From a virus: a stretch of DNA of 22,483 bases. Where the stretch lies: the IMG/VR virus record IMGVR_UViG_3300024895_000073, positions 1 through 22,483 of that record. One strand, 5' to 3'. A program made the position numbers and the translations under genes. The notes below the pieces were generated by a model. That model was not told where the DNA came from, made no database searches, and worked only from the letters and a program-made list of their open reading frames with translations. Every line of letters starts with the position of its first letter. The first letter of the stretch is position 1. This document shows positions 1-7,077 of the stretch, piece by piece.

Positions 1-1
1 T

Positions 2-1618
2 GTTAGGCTCCCTAAGAACAAACAAATGGGTGCTCTATCTGGTAAATATGTACGAAAGGAAGTGGCTAATGATTTGGAGTCATTTGTAGCACCTTATAAT
101 ACTGCACATAAGGATAACATTGAGAAATTCTTTGCTCCTAATGGTACTCTAGAAAGAGTTAATAGATTTTGGAAACTTAGCATGGTAGGGTTGAATCCTG
201 CTAGTTGGGTTAGAAACTTCTTTGGTAATTTTGCACTGTTAGATCTAGGTACTAGCACATCTAAAGTTAAATTGATTGGGATGCTCACTGATGAGTTAAT
301 TAAAGCTAAAAATGGACAGCAAAGTAGTTACTGGAAGATGGCTAATGATTATGGATTATTTGGTACTACTTTTAGTGCCGTAGAACTGCAAGATATTTAT
401 AGTCAATATGGTGATGAATTAGAAGCTGCTCAAGCTGCTTATGCTCAAAGAAAATCTACTAGTTTAGATGATATTCTTCATTTTACTGATGAAAGAGTTA
501 TGGCTATGTTAAAAATGGCTGGTCATAAAACTAGTGCTACTACTTCCAAGATGTTTGCATTTCTTGAAGGCACATTTAAAACAGTTGCTTTTAGAGATTA
601 TATTCAAACTTGGGAAACTCAAAATAATAAGAAGTTAGATGATCTAGATAATAATCATAAGCAAGTTCTATTGACTAAAGCGGCTAATCATGCTAATGAA
701 ACTTTATTCGATTATACCCAAGTACATAGTTGGGTAAGGACTTTGAGAAGGATACCTTTTGGTGCTCCTTTCTTAACTTTTACTTATAAGGCTGGTCCAG
801 CTGCTATAAGAGCTATGATTAAACATCCATTAAAGTTTGCTCAGTATGCTACTCTTCCGGCTTTACTTACTATGATCTCTCAAATGGCTAATGATTGGGA
901 CGATGAAGATATTAGAAAGTTTAAAAGAAGATTACCAGATTATTATAGACATAATGCAGGTACTGCTTTCTTACCTTTCAAAGATAGTTCTAATCGTCCT
1001 CAAATACTACCATTAGATTATCTGATTCCTTGGAGTCAGTATGTAACTGCTGCTAGAAAAGTTCATGAGAATTATGTAGAAGATGGGATGGAATCACCTA
1101 TTTCTACTGGTGTTCAATCAGTAGGCACAGTATTTAATGAGTTTGGATTCTTAGGTGGTCCTACCCCTACTGCTGTTGCAGCAATGCTAAATGGTAAGGA
1201 TAGTTTTACTGGAAAGAACATTATGACCCCTGGAGCTTCTGGAAGTCAACAACTCTCTGAATTGATGTTGTTTTCTATGAACATTATGACTCCTGCTTGG
1301 CTTTCATCCCATGGATGGGCTAGCAAGATGGTTGATACTTTTGTTACTAATACCCCACCTAAAGATAGGTTTGGTGATATTAAATCTACTCCTGGACAGG
1401 TATTAGCCGGTATTACTGGATTTGGTGCTATTGGTGTGAGTGAATCTGGGGATTACAATAGAAAGAAATATTATCAGAAGAGATTACAGGAAGTGGCTAC
1501 TTTAAGAAGTAAGGTAGTGCATGATCGTAATTTATCATTTGAAGACAGAGCTTCTAAACTAAGAGATATTAACAGTAGATCTAAGTTAATTAGAACTCAA
1601 ATGCAAGAAGAATTTTAA
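2..1618 (+). CDS. C-terminal part of a large phage (probably virion-associated) protein, 5' partial
   Basis: The frame is open to the left edge, so the ATG at 26 is probably internal and the gene is cut by the window. About 538 residues are visible. The start of the visible part (LPKNKQMGALSGKYVRK) resembles the GALAGKYV-type segment I associate with very long phage polyvalent or ejected-type proteins, and it is followed by a Trp/Asn-rich block around NPASWVRNFFGN. The middle (about residues 250-300) has hydrophobic stretches next to basic ones, and the C-terminal 50 residues are highly charged and helical. It is the only + strand gene and ends 7 bases before a strong terminator, so it probably closes the virion-gene unit. 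No catalytic motif was recognised. Alternatives are an internal capsid protein or a component of the ejection apparatus. The coding call is certain; the role is inferred. Confidence 0.8.
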   Translation, partial: VRLPKNKQMGALSGKYVRKEVANDLESFVAPYNTAHKDNIEKFFAPNGTLERVNRFWKLSMVGLNPASWVRNFFGNFALLDLGTSTSKVKLIGMLTDELIKAKNGQQSSYWKMANDYGLFGTTFSAVELQDIYSQYGDELEAAQAAYAQRKSTSLDDILHFTDERVMAMLKMAGHKTSATTSKMFAFLEGTFKTVAFRDYIQTWETQNNKKLDDLDNNHKQVLLTKAANHANETLFDYTQVHSWVRTLRRIPFGAPFLTFTYKAGPAAIRAMIKHPLKFAQYATLPALLTMISQMANDWDDEDIRKFKRRLPDYYRHNAGTAFLPFKDSSNRPQILPLDYLIPWSQYVTAARKVHENYVEDGMESPISTGVQSVGTVFNEFGFLGGPTPTAVAAMLNGKDSFTGKNIMTPGASGSQQLSELMLFSMNIMTPAWLSSHGWASKMVDTFVTNTPPKDRFGDIKSTPGQVLAGITGFGAIGVSESGDYNRKKYYQKRLQEVATLRSKVVHDRNLSFEDRASKLRDINSRSKLIRTQMQEEF

Positions 1619-1624
1619 ACAAAT

Positions 1625-1666
1625 AAAAGCCCCTATAGGAGTATTAATTCCTATAGGGGCTTTTTT
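1625..1666. terminator. Bidirectional rho-independent terminator between convergent units
   Basis: A perfect 16-bp inverted repeat (1625-1640 with 1649-1664) encloses an 8-base loop. The core of the left arm is AGCCCCTATAGGA. On the + strand it runs into six T residues (1661-1666). On the - strand the same stem ends in TTTTATTTGTTT. It lies between the end of the + strand structural gene (1618) and the last - strand gene (stop at 1730), which is where a two-way terminator is expected. Confidence 0.95.
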
Positions 1667-1673
1667 GTGGGTA

Positions 1674-1702
1674 TTGACAAATGAAAGAAAGTATGATATA
1701 AT
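1674..1702 (+). promoter_or_regulatory. Consensus sigma70 promoter pointing rightwards, antisense to the - strand operon
   Basis: TTGACA (1674-1679), a 17-base spacer and TATAAT (1697-1702) match the E. coli sigma70 consensus at all 12 hexamer positions with the best spacing. Transcription would begin near 1708-1710. The next bases include a small hairpin, TCCC-AGAA-GGGA (1710-1721). No convincing + strand reading frame follows, so the product would be a noncoding RNA complementary to the 3' end of the - strand operon. It sits immediately downstream of the terminator and is therefore insulated from the structural-gene transcript. Confidence 0.8.
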
Positions 1703-1729
1703 ACACTTGTCCCAGAAGGGAGAGTAGTA

Positions 1730-1951
1730 TTACTTAGATATAATATCAGTCATCTCTTTTAACTTAACTATAAGCATAGTGTATTTAGACCTAATATCTA
1801 CATATGATTCAACTAATTTACTATACTCAGTTAATACTCTTTTATACTCTGATTCTAGTACTTCATAATCTTTAACATTAACTAACCATCCATCCTCACT
1901 CTCCCATAGTGGATCATTATCATCTTTAGCATATTTCTTAATAGGTTGCAT
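1730..1951 (-). CDS. Hypothetical coiled-coil protein, 73 aa
   Basis: This is the last gene of the leftward operon. I do not recognise it. The N-terminal 30 residues are acidic with Trp (DDNDPLWESEDGWLVNV). The remaining 40 residues are a charged helix with a heptad-like pattern of Leu, Val and Ile (ESEYKRVLTEYSKLVESY), so a short coiled coil is likely. It starts 6 bases after the stop of the HTH gene and ends just before the convergent terminator. An antisense promoter at 1674-1702 reads into its 3' end. Confidence 0.7.
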   Translation of the reverse strand: MQPIKKYAKDDNDPLWESEDGWLVNVKDYEVLESEYKRVLTEYSKLVESYVDIRSKYTMLIVKLKEMTDIISK

Positions 1952-1957
1952 AATTAT

Positions 1958-2602
1958 TTACTTCATTACTAATATTCTATCTATAGGATAGATTATATCT
2001 AAAGTTCCTTCCTTGACCATCTTATCATATTCCTTTTCTTTTATAATACCTTGTCTTAATTTCTTAGCTTTAAGAAGAGAAGTAGTATAATATAATATTT
2101 CAATATTACTAGGAGTAGTTCTATGAGATATAGAATATATTCTGTGAGTCCTAAATTCTGTTGCATCTGATTTAATTGCTATTCCTTTAAGGATAGCTTT
2201 TAATCTTCTAACAAATAAATACTCCCAATGCCAGTCTGGGCTATCTCCTCTTCTAATAGCTCTTATTTTAGTAGCAGATACACCATAGGTCTCGGACAGT
2301 CTATCTGCTGATTGAGTAGTAGATAAGAAATAAAGAACATCAGCAGATGTAAGTTTGCCATGTTTAGTAAATCTAAATGATGCTGCCTTTGGTCCTTGTT
2401 TTACAAACTGAAATATTCTTCTTTCTTTATCTAGCTCTTCTTTAGGTATTACTTCCTCCTTATCTGCATAAGATAAGATCTTATAAAGATAAGATTCAGC
2501 TACATTAAAAGCTTCCATTAGTTCCTCATCTGTACCTTCAGGAGGGAGTTGACTTACTACCCCCCTCCTCTTCATTCCTGAAAACTTAAGTCTTCTAGGC
2601 AT
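1958..2602 (-). CDS. Helix-turn-helix phage protein, 214 aa
   Basis: The protein is basic. About residues 82-140 look like a DNA-binding unit: a helix (TSADVLYFLST), then SADRLSETYGVSATKIRAIRRG, which fits the two-helix pattern of a sigma-region-4 or homeodomain-like HTH (A/S..LSETYGVS...IR.I..G), then DSPDWHWEYLFVRRLK. The N terminus (MPRRLKFSGMKRRG) is strongly basic. The C-terminal 70 residues are Lys-rich with no motif I can name. The start ATG overlaps the stop of the preceding 51-aa gene (TAATG), so translation is probably coupled. It could regulate transcription or act in packaging; the sequence does not decide. HTH is likely, role unknown. Confidence 0.75.
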   Translation of the reverse strand: MPRRLKFSGMKRRGVVSQLPPEGTDEELMEAFNVAESYLYKILSYADKEEVIPKEELDKERRIFQFVKQGPKAASFRFTKHGKLTSADVLYFLSTTQSADRLSETYGVSATKIRAIRRGDSPDWHWEYLFVRRLKAILKGIAIKSDATEFRTHRIYSISHRTTPSNIEILYYTTSLLKAKKLRQGIIKEKEYDKMVKEGTLDIIYPIDRILVMK

Positions 2603-2757
2603 TATTTAATATTTGGATAATGGTTTGAACTACATTCATTTGGATGTTTAGCCCATACACTACATGGATTTTGGGATTGCATCTCAATCTCTACCCAGAA
2701 TAAAAAGGTAAGTGCTAGAACTATCCATCCTAATACTTTAAATAATTTAGCAATCAT
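2602..2757 (-). CDS. Small single-pass membrane protein, 51 aa
   Basis: The frame runs from ATG at 2757 to TAA at 2602-2604. Its start overlaps the upstream stop as ATGA, and its stop overlaps the next start as TAATG, which strongly supports real translation. Residues 5-23 form one hydrophobic helix (LFKVLGWIVLALTFLFWV) behind a short basic N terminus. The remaining 28 residues are polar with two Cys (NPC and NEC) and would lie outside the inner membrane by the positive-inside rule. It follows a lipoprotein and a secreted protein. The three may act together at the envelope, in lysis or exclusion, but that is inference. Confidence 0.75.
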   Translation of the reverse strand: MIAKLFKVLGWIVLALTFLFWVEIEMQSQNPCSVWAKHPNECSSNHYPNIK

Positions 2758-3005
2758 AACTGCTTTCTTAATTCAATGAAATTACCAGTAGGGTTTACCT
2801 CACCTCTACTTAACTCTTCCTGCGGATATAATTTACTTCCTTTGCACCACTCTTGATATTCTTTAAAGAACACTTCTTTACCTGAAGTTACATAATCAGC
2901 CCTAATCTCATTACATGAGAATACAGAGCCATCATGCCTTTTATCTAAATCTTCTGCTATTACTTGCGTAGTAAATAGTAAAAATAGTAATACTAACTTT
3001 TTCAT
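2754..3005 (-). CDS. Secreted small protein with signal peptide, 83 aa
   Basis: A classical Sec signal peptide is visible: MKK, a hydrophobic core (LVLLFLLFTTQ), and a VIA-ED cleavage site after about residue 17. The mature part of about 66 residues is polar with two Cys (SCNE and EWCKG) that could form a disulfide in the periplasm. It starts with an ATGA overlap at the lipoprotein stop and has an AGGGG ribosome-binding site 7 bases upstream. I do not recognise a family. The position between a lipoprotein and a membrane miniprotein suggests an envelope function. Confidence 0.8.
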   Translation of the reverse strand: MKKLVLLFLLFTTQVIAEDLDKRHDGSVFSCNEIRADYVTSGKEVFFKEYQEWCKGSKLYPQEELSRGEVNPTGNFIELRKQL

Positions 3006-3265
3006 TTCAATGCCCCTTTAGCAGCGCCTTCTACGATTAATGATAAACCTTGATTAACTTGTTTTAAGCCTTCTACTTGATCCTTATTAAACGAATCTAT
3101 CTTAAGTGATCTACTTGTTCCAGTAGTACTAAAATCAGCCCCTGAGAGAGCTGTAGTTGATCCTATTTCCCATCCTTTTACAACTGTACTTCCATCTGGT
3201 TTACCCTCATAAGTAATATATGAACAACCTGATAAGAGCACTACTAATACTATTAACTTCCACAT
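3002..3265 (-). CDS. Small phage lipoprotein, 87 aa
   Basis: From ATG at 3265 the protein begins MWKLIVLVVLLSGCSYITYEG, a signal peptide with lipobox LSGC and lipidation predicted at Cys14. The mature part is rich in Ser, Thr and Gly, with a C-terminal amphipathic helix (about residues 60-87). A GTG at 3274 would add three residues, but AAGGTGAG lies about 9 bases before the ATG and supports 3265. The start lies inside the 3' end of nrdA (13-base overlap). Without the Pro-rich content typical of Rz1 it is not an obvious outer-membrane spanin. Superinfection exclusion is another possibility. Confidence 0.8.
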   Translation of the reverse strand: MWKLIVLVVLLSGCSYITYEGKPDGSTVVKGWEIGSTTALSGADFSTTGTSRSLKIDSFNKDQVEGLKQVNQGLSLIVEGAAKGALK

Positions 3266-4950
3266 GCTACACACTCACCTTTATGGGATACCACTCCCGT
3301 TTCACTACGAATATAATACAATGATTTTATATATTTATCTTCAAATGCTATTTTATGTACCTCTGAAATATACTCTTCACTTTCATCTGCTGAAAAGAAT
3401 AAATTAATTGATTGAGCCTGATCAATAAATCTTTGTCTAGTTGATGCTGCTCTTAGGATTACCCTTTGATCTATTTCAAAGGCTGTCTTAAAAACTTCTT
3501 TCTCTTCATTACTCAACCAGTCTACGTTTCTAACAGAGCCTTTATCTTTTATAATATTATCTAAAGTTTTCTTAGAGTACTTTCCTCTCTCTCTCATTAT
3601 CTTTAATAGAGATGGATTAACTCTATCCATTTCTCCAGCAGCACTTCCTTGAATATACACATTCTTATAGATAGGTTCTATCCCTTGAGAGACCCCACCA
3701 GCATATAGAGCCGAAGATAGATTAGGTGCGATAGCTATACGAGTTGCATTAGCTACTCCATAACCTTGAGTGATAGGGGCTTCTCCAAATATAGTTGCTA
3801 ACCATTGAGAAGCATCCAGTGTCTCTGAGTGCATTTGTCTATAAACTTCTACATTCCACAGATGAGCTGTTAGAGACTCATAAGGTATTAGGTTATCTTG
3901 AAGATAGGTATGGTATCCAAGAGTACCCAGACCAAGAGCCATATGGTTCCTAGTAAAATTAATAGCTTTTTCAAGTCCGAGAATGTTTGAACCATTATTA
4001 ATAAAGTCCAAAGCCACACAATGGAGAAATACAAGAGAATCAAAGAAAACATTTTTTGATTTCCATTCATCCCATTTAGATAAGTTATTAGATGAGAGTA
4101 CACAGGTAAAAGTCTCCTCTAGGGTAGATGGAAGGGCTATCTCAGTACAAAGGTTAGAAGCTACTATTTTTCTATTTTGCTCTCTATACCAAGAAGGTGC
4201 TAATCTATTCACCTTATCAATGAAGAAGTAGTAGCCCTTACCAGTAATCATCTTTAACTTTAAAGTCTTCTGGTAACGTTCTATGGCGTCAGAATCACCA
4301 TTATTAAGTCTATCTATAAACTTATCTGATATTATCCATCCTACATTAGCATCATCAGGTGTCTTAGAGATAAAGTTTAGTATTTCTAAGAAATCTGGAT
4401 GATCTATTTCTAAGTATCCTGCCCAAGCACCTCTTCTAGAAGACCCTTGAGAGATGTCTTTACTAACTTGTATATAATCTTTAAATACTGGTAGAACACC
4501 AGAAGCACTACCACGAATCCCATTAATACCGGAGCCTCTTGGACGAATAGCTCCAAGGTATCCTGATGTACCAAATCCATTCTTCGAGAGTAGAGCCGCT
4601 TCCACTTGTCCATTATAGAAATCATATACTGAATCACCAATGTACCCTCCTGAGCAAGAGACTTGGCATCCTTTATCTCTACCCATATTAGCTAGTACTG
4701 GAGTAGATGGAATTAGCCATCCATTCCACATTAATAAAAAGAACTTATCAAACCATTCATGTTTTATATTGTCTGGCATATAACTAGCAGCTCTATTACT
4801 AATAGAAGCAAATCTACTTAATAAAGTCTCATCTTTATCTAAGTATTTACTCTTTAACATTTGCCAAGAGTTAGTAGTTATCCAATTAGGTAATTCTCCT
4901 TTAGCTTGAAGTTCTTTTCTTTCTTCACTTAATTCTTTATAGATACTCAA
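3253..4950 (-). CDS. nrdA: Class I ribonucleotide reductase, large (alpha) subunit
   Basis: It reduces ribonucleoside diphosphates to deoxyribonucleotides using the radical made by NrdB. The catalytic loop NLCTEIALPS (residues 266-275) contains the Asn-Cys-Glu triad N266, C268 and E270. The redox pair is probably C99 (in VSCSGGYIGDS) and C283 (in FTCVLSS). The radical-transfer Tyr pair is in SLYYIRSET, and the C-terminal CVACGS (C560 and C563) is the thioredoxin/glutaredoxin-reducible tail. At 565 residues it is much shorter than E. coli NrdA (761). It lacks a recognisable N-terminal ATP-cone, so the usual dATP activity switch is probably absent. It follows the 120-aa gene by 3 bases and lies downstream of nrdB. 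No glutaredoxin gene is in the window, so the host reductant is probably used. Confidence 0.95.
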   Translation of the reverse strand: MSIYKELSEERKELQAKGELPNWITTNSWQMLKSKYLDKDETLLSRFASISNRAASYMPDNIKHEWFDKFFLLMWNGWLIPSTPVLANMGRDKGCQVSCSGGYIGDSVYDFYNGQVEAALLSKNGFGTSGYLGAIRPRGSGINGIRGSASGVLPVFKDYIQVSKDISQGSSRRGAWAGYLEIDHPDFLEILNFISKTPDDANVGWIISDKFIDRLNNGDSDAIERYQKTLKLKMITGKGYYFFIDKVNRLAPSWYREQNRKIVASNLCTEIALPSTLEETFTCVLSSNNLSKWDEWKSKNVFFDSLVFLHCVALDFINNGSNILGLEKAINFTRNHMALGLGTLGYHTYLQDNLIPYESLTAHLWNVEVYRQMHSETLDASQWLATIFGEAPITQGYGVANATRIAIAPNLSSALYAGGVSQGIEPIYKNVYIQGSAAGEMDRVNPSLLKIMRERGKYSKKTLDNIIKDKGSVRNVDWLSNEEKEVFKTAFEIDQRVILRAASTRQRFIDQAQSINLFFSADESEEYISEVHKIAFEDKYIKSLYYIRSETGVVSHKGECVACGS

Positions 4951-4953
4951 TAC

Positions 4954-5316
4954 TTACTCCACATCTAGTTGATTGCTATATTTTAGAGTTTCTTTTATCT
5001 CATGGTGTTCTTTATCTGTCATCAATGCAGGCTTAGTCCTATAAAATATCCTTTTAAATAATCTTATATATTCATTTATATTATGTACTCTCTTATCATG
5101 AATAAAGGATGATTTGACTTTATCAATAGTTAAATAGATATGCTTATTGATTATATAAAGTAGCACATCATCAATTCTAGATAATATAATACATTCGATT
5201 ATTTCTGCATCCTCTGGAGTAATTAACCTCCCGAATTTAGATGGTATTACAACTTTAATAGTAATTTCATTATTGTGAATCTCGCTACTAGTACTATACT
5301 CATAGAATGGTTTCAT
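4954..5316 (-). CDS. Hypothetical protein between nrdB and nrdA, 120 aa
   Basis: I do not recognise a family. The protein has alternating hydrophobic strands (EITIKVVIPSKFGRLI), then a long region with many Ile (IIECIILSRIDDVLLYIINKHIY), and a basic C-terminal half with Lys and His. It has no clear membrane segment or signal peptide. It sits between the two reductase subunit genes with 12- and 3-base gaps, so it is co-translated with them. Involvement in reductase assembly or control is possible but unsupported. Confidence 0.75.
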   Translation of the reverse strand: MKPFYEYSTSSEIHNNEITIKVVIPSKFGRLITPEDAEIIECIILSRIDDVLLYIINKHIYLTIDKVKSSFIHDKRVHNINEYIRLFKRIFYRTKPALMTDKEHHEIKETLKYSNQLDVE

Positions 5317-5328
5317 TTTCTTACTCCT

Positions 5329-6315
5329 TTACCATTTGAATGCTGTCTCTTTCCAGTTTCTATTATAGTCACTTCCTTGTTTAACAAAGAAATCATGTAG
5401 AATAGAACTATTAATATTATTATAAAACCATTCAGCTATAGGGTTATATTTAGGTTTGAAGATAGGTTCAATATTAAGTTGAGATAAACACAGGTCTAAT
5501 CTAGATTGAACAAAGTTATTTAATTGGAGAGCTGTAATCCCTTCCATCTCACCTGTTTCAAATATCTTGTTGTTTATAATACTCTCATGTTCGTAAATAA
5601 TTTTAGCAGTATTTATAATTTCTTCTACTAATTCTACTAGATTGAAATTAGAGTTTTCTACTAAGACCTCTTGTAAGTAAGTTTTAAATAATAAAGCCCC
5701 TCCTACAGAATGGATGTCCTCATCTTGTACTGAGAAGTTAATACCTGCATTTACGTTTATTAATTTATTCTTCCCTTTAGTTTGAAAATGTTTAATAAAT
5801 GCAAATGAGGAATAAAGAATAGCACCTTCAATCATAGAGAAGATTGCTACTGACTTTAATCTATCTAAATGTGTCCCTTTTCTTCTTAATCTTTTAGCCA
5901 CCCAATCCATTCTATTAGATAGAACTTCATCTTCTAAATATGAATTAAAGAATTCTGGTGTATCTAATCCTAATACCTCATTAAGCTTTGCGTAGAATGG
6001 AGCATGAACCCCTAATTCCATATAGGAGAAAGTGGCTGCCATTCTTTGTATGTCTGGCCTAGGGAAGACTTTAGATACATAGTCTTTCCAGTACTCATTT
6101 CCCACCCTAGTTTCATAAAGAGTAAACAATTTTAAGACTGTTACAATTCCATGATATTCGCTAGGAGAGAAATTAGTCTTTATATCATGTAAATCCTTCT
6201 CTACTTCTATCTCATCTGGAAGCCATATAATCTCAGCTTGTCGTTTGGCTAGTTCTACAAACTGAGGGTAATCCATTATGTAAGTCTCTTTTGGTTCTAA
6301 TATTCTTACTGTCAA
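5329..6315 (-). CDS. nrdB: Class I ribonucleotide reductase, small (beta) subunit, TTG start
   Basis: It houses the di-metal site and stable radical that start catalysis in NrdA. Likely metal ligands are E68 (LYETRVG, where many relatives have Asp), E100 and H104 (MELGVHAPFY), E163 (MIEGAILYSSF), and E199 and H202 (QDEDIH). Y108, four residues after H104, matches the radical tyrosine. The spacing E100-x3-H104 is one residue longer than the usual E-x2-H. Length (328) is normal for phage NrdB. The start is TTG at 6315, with AAGGAGAG four bases upstream; the next in-frame ATG (residue 14) has no such site. The TTG may lower output relative to nrdA. Confidence 0.95.
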   Translation of the reverse strand: MTVRILEPKETYIMDYPQFVELAKRQAEIIWLPDEIEVEKDLHDIKTNFSPSEYHGIVTVLKLFTLYETRVGNEYWKDYVSKVFPRPDIQRMAATFSYMELGVHAPFYAKLNEVLGLDTPEFFNSYLEDEVLSNRMDWVAKRLRRKGTHLDRLKSVAIFSMIEGAILYSSFAFIKHFQTKGKNKLINVNAGINFSVQDEDIHSVGGALLFKTYLQEVLVENSNFNLVELVEEIINTAKIIYEHESIINNKIFETGEMEGITALQLNNFVQSRLDLCLSQLNIEPIFKPKYNPIAEWFYNNINSSILHDFFVKQGSDYNRNWKETAFKW

Positions 6316-6352
6316 TACACTCTCCTTGCAAATCTAACTATATCTATCTTTA

Positions 6353-6583
6353 TCATTCAACTATCCTCTTTATTTTAAAATAGGATCTATCTTTGATTAC
6401 TTTAGCTTCTTCAAGACACTTGAATTTACAACGTTTTACTATTATATCAGGTAGGGTCCATCTTGCACACTCTTCATCTAAGTAATATTCTATTATTTTA
6501 AACCAAAAGAAGTAGGTTACTGCTCTAACTCCATAAGTTCCATCTACAAATTCAACTATTTCAAAGTCTTTTCCAAACAACAT
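6353..6583 (-). CDS. Hypothetical small phage protein, 76 aa
   Basis: The sequence carries the pattern YGVRAVTYFFWFK...YYLDEECARWT...KFKCLEEAKVI, which I associate with small conserved phage proteins of unknown function (a GVR strand, an aromatic Trp patch, and Cys residues). It is the first gene after the - strand terminator at 6612-6646 and precedes nrdB by 37 bases. No function can be assigned. Confidence 0.75.
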   Translation of the reverse strand: MLFGKDFEIVEFVDGTYGVRAVTYFFWFKIIEYYLDEECARWTLPDIIVKRCKFKCLEEAKVIKDRSYFKIKRIVE

Positions 6584-6611
6584 GCTACACTCTCTTACTA
6601 AATTTTAGAGG

Positions 6612-6646
6612 AAAAAAAACGCCCACCGAGAATCCCCAGTAGGCGT
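6612..6646 (-). terminator. Rho-independent terminator (leftward)
   Basis: Read on the - strand, ACGCCTAC pairs with GTGGGCGT (six Watson-Crick pairs at the base with one G-T, extended by wobble and G-C pairs to a four-base loop). Eight T residues (6612-6619) follow. There is no T tract in the other direction, so it acts only on leftward transcription. It lies 7 bases after the stop of the SleB-like gene and ahead of the gene preceding nrdB. Confidence 0.9.
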
Positions 6647-6652
6647 ATAAAA

Positions 6653-6970
6653 TTAATAGTAAACTAACTTACTAATTCTTATAGGTTTATGTGGTGTACT
6701 AAATCTCTTTCCAAGGGATATATGATTAAAATACTTCCTATTCCCTATAGGATTGTTTAGTTTACCAGATAAGTAAAGTGAGGCCACTTGCTTAGCTTTA
6801 TTATAAGCTTTAGGCTCTTTTATCTTTACTCGCTTCTTTGTCCAAGAAAAAGACCCTGGTTGATATACTACTCTACAAATAGTTGATTTCTGATCCTTCT
6901 CCATCACCCTATTCATAGTCACAGCAGCTATAGCAACCTGACTTTCTATTGGCTCACTGCGTGCCTCCAT
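6653..6970 (-). CDS. SleB-like cell wall hydrolase; N-terminal signal-anchor out of frame
   Basis: The protein matches the SleB/Hydrolase_2 fold: YMEARSEPIESQVAIAAVTMNRV (the Glu of MEAR is the expected catalytic acid), then TICRVVYQPGSFSW and the conserved NHI region, lacking only the extreme N terminus. It would cleave peptidoglycan glycan strands and is a candidate endolysin. The ATG at 6970 has no ribosome-binding site and falls inside the conserved domain. The same frame stays open upstream to 7048 and encodes DEWIIIAASALLCLTLNIY, a convincing membrane or signal-anchor segment, but that stretch has no standard start codon. The only well-placed start (ATG 7068, AGGAG upstream) is in the other frame. 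This implies a -1 frameshift, a sequencing indel or a broken gene. Confidence 0.75.
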   Translation of the reverse strand: MEARSEPIESQVAIAAVTMNRVMEKDQKSTICRVVYQPGSFSWTKKRVKIKEPKAYNKAKQVASLYLSGKLNNPIGNRKYFNHISLGKRFSTPHKPIRISKLVYY

Positions 6971-7014
6971 ATAAATGTTTAATGTTAAACATAATAAGGC
7001 GGATGCAGCTATTA

Positions 7015-7068
7015 TTATCCACTCATCTTGATTCGCATCCTGCTGAATCTAGTTACTGATAATTTCAT
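7015..7068 (-). other. Leader reading frame with strong RBS, probably the displaced N terminus of the wall hydrolase
   Basis: ATG at 7068 lies 6 bases after AGGAG, the best translation-start signal in this region. It encodes MKLSVTRFSRMRIKMSG and stops at 7015. The basic N-terminal residues (K, R, R, R, K) are what should precede the hydrophobic segment encoded in the overlapping -1 frame (7048-6971). Joined by a -1 shift between 7048 and 7018, the two give a normal signal-anchor followed by the SleB domain. Alternatively it is a translated leader peptide. Confidence 0.5.
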
Positions 7069-7077
7069 AGTAATCTC

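Noticed and set aside
1708-1790. Possible tRNA or CRISPR-like RNA after the antisense promoter
   Set aside because: No acceptor/anticodon arrangement and no repeated units; only small 4-5 bp hairpins.
1804-1875. Short + strand frame downstream of the antisense promoter (MIQLIYYTQL...)
   Set aside because: Only 23 codons, no RBS, and composition is that of a complemented coiled-coil gene. The transcript is better treated as noncoding.
3983-4231. + strand open frame opposite nrdA
   Set aside because: It lies wholly antisense to a gene with clear catalytic motifs, has no RBS or sensible composition, and is explained as a shadow frame.
4410-4640. 76-aa - strand frame inside nrdA
   Set aside because: Shadow frame over conserved nrdA codons (GTSGYLGAIRPRG region), no independent signal.
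6298-6320. TTGACA on the - strand at the nrdB start as a -35 element
   Set aside because: No TATAAT-like hexamer at the proper distance; the bases are the TTG start and second codon of nrdB.
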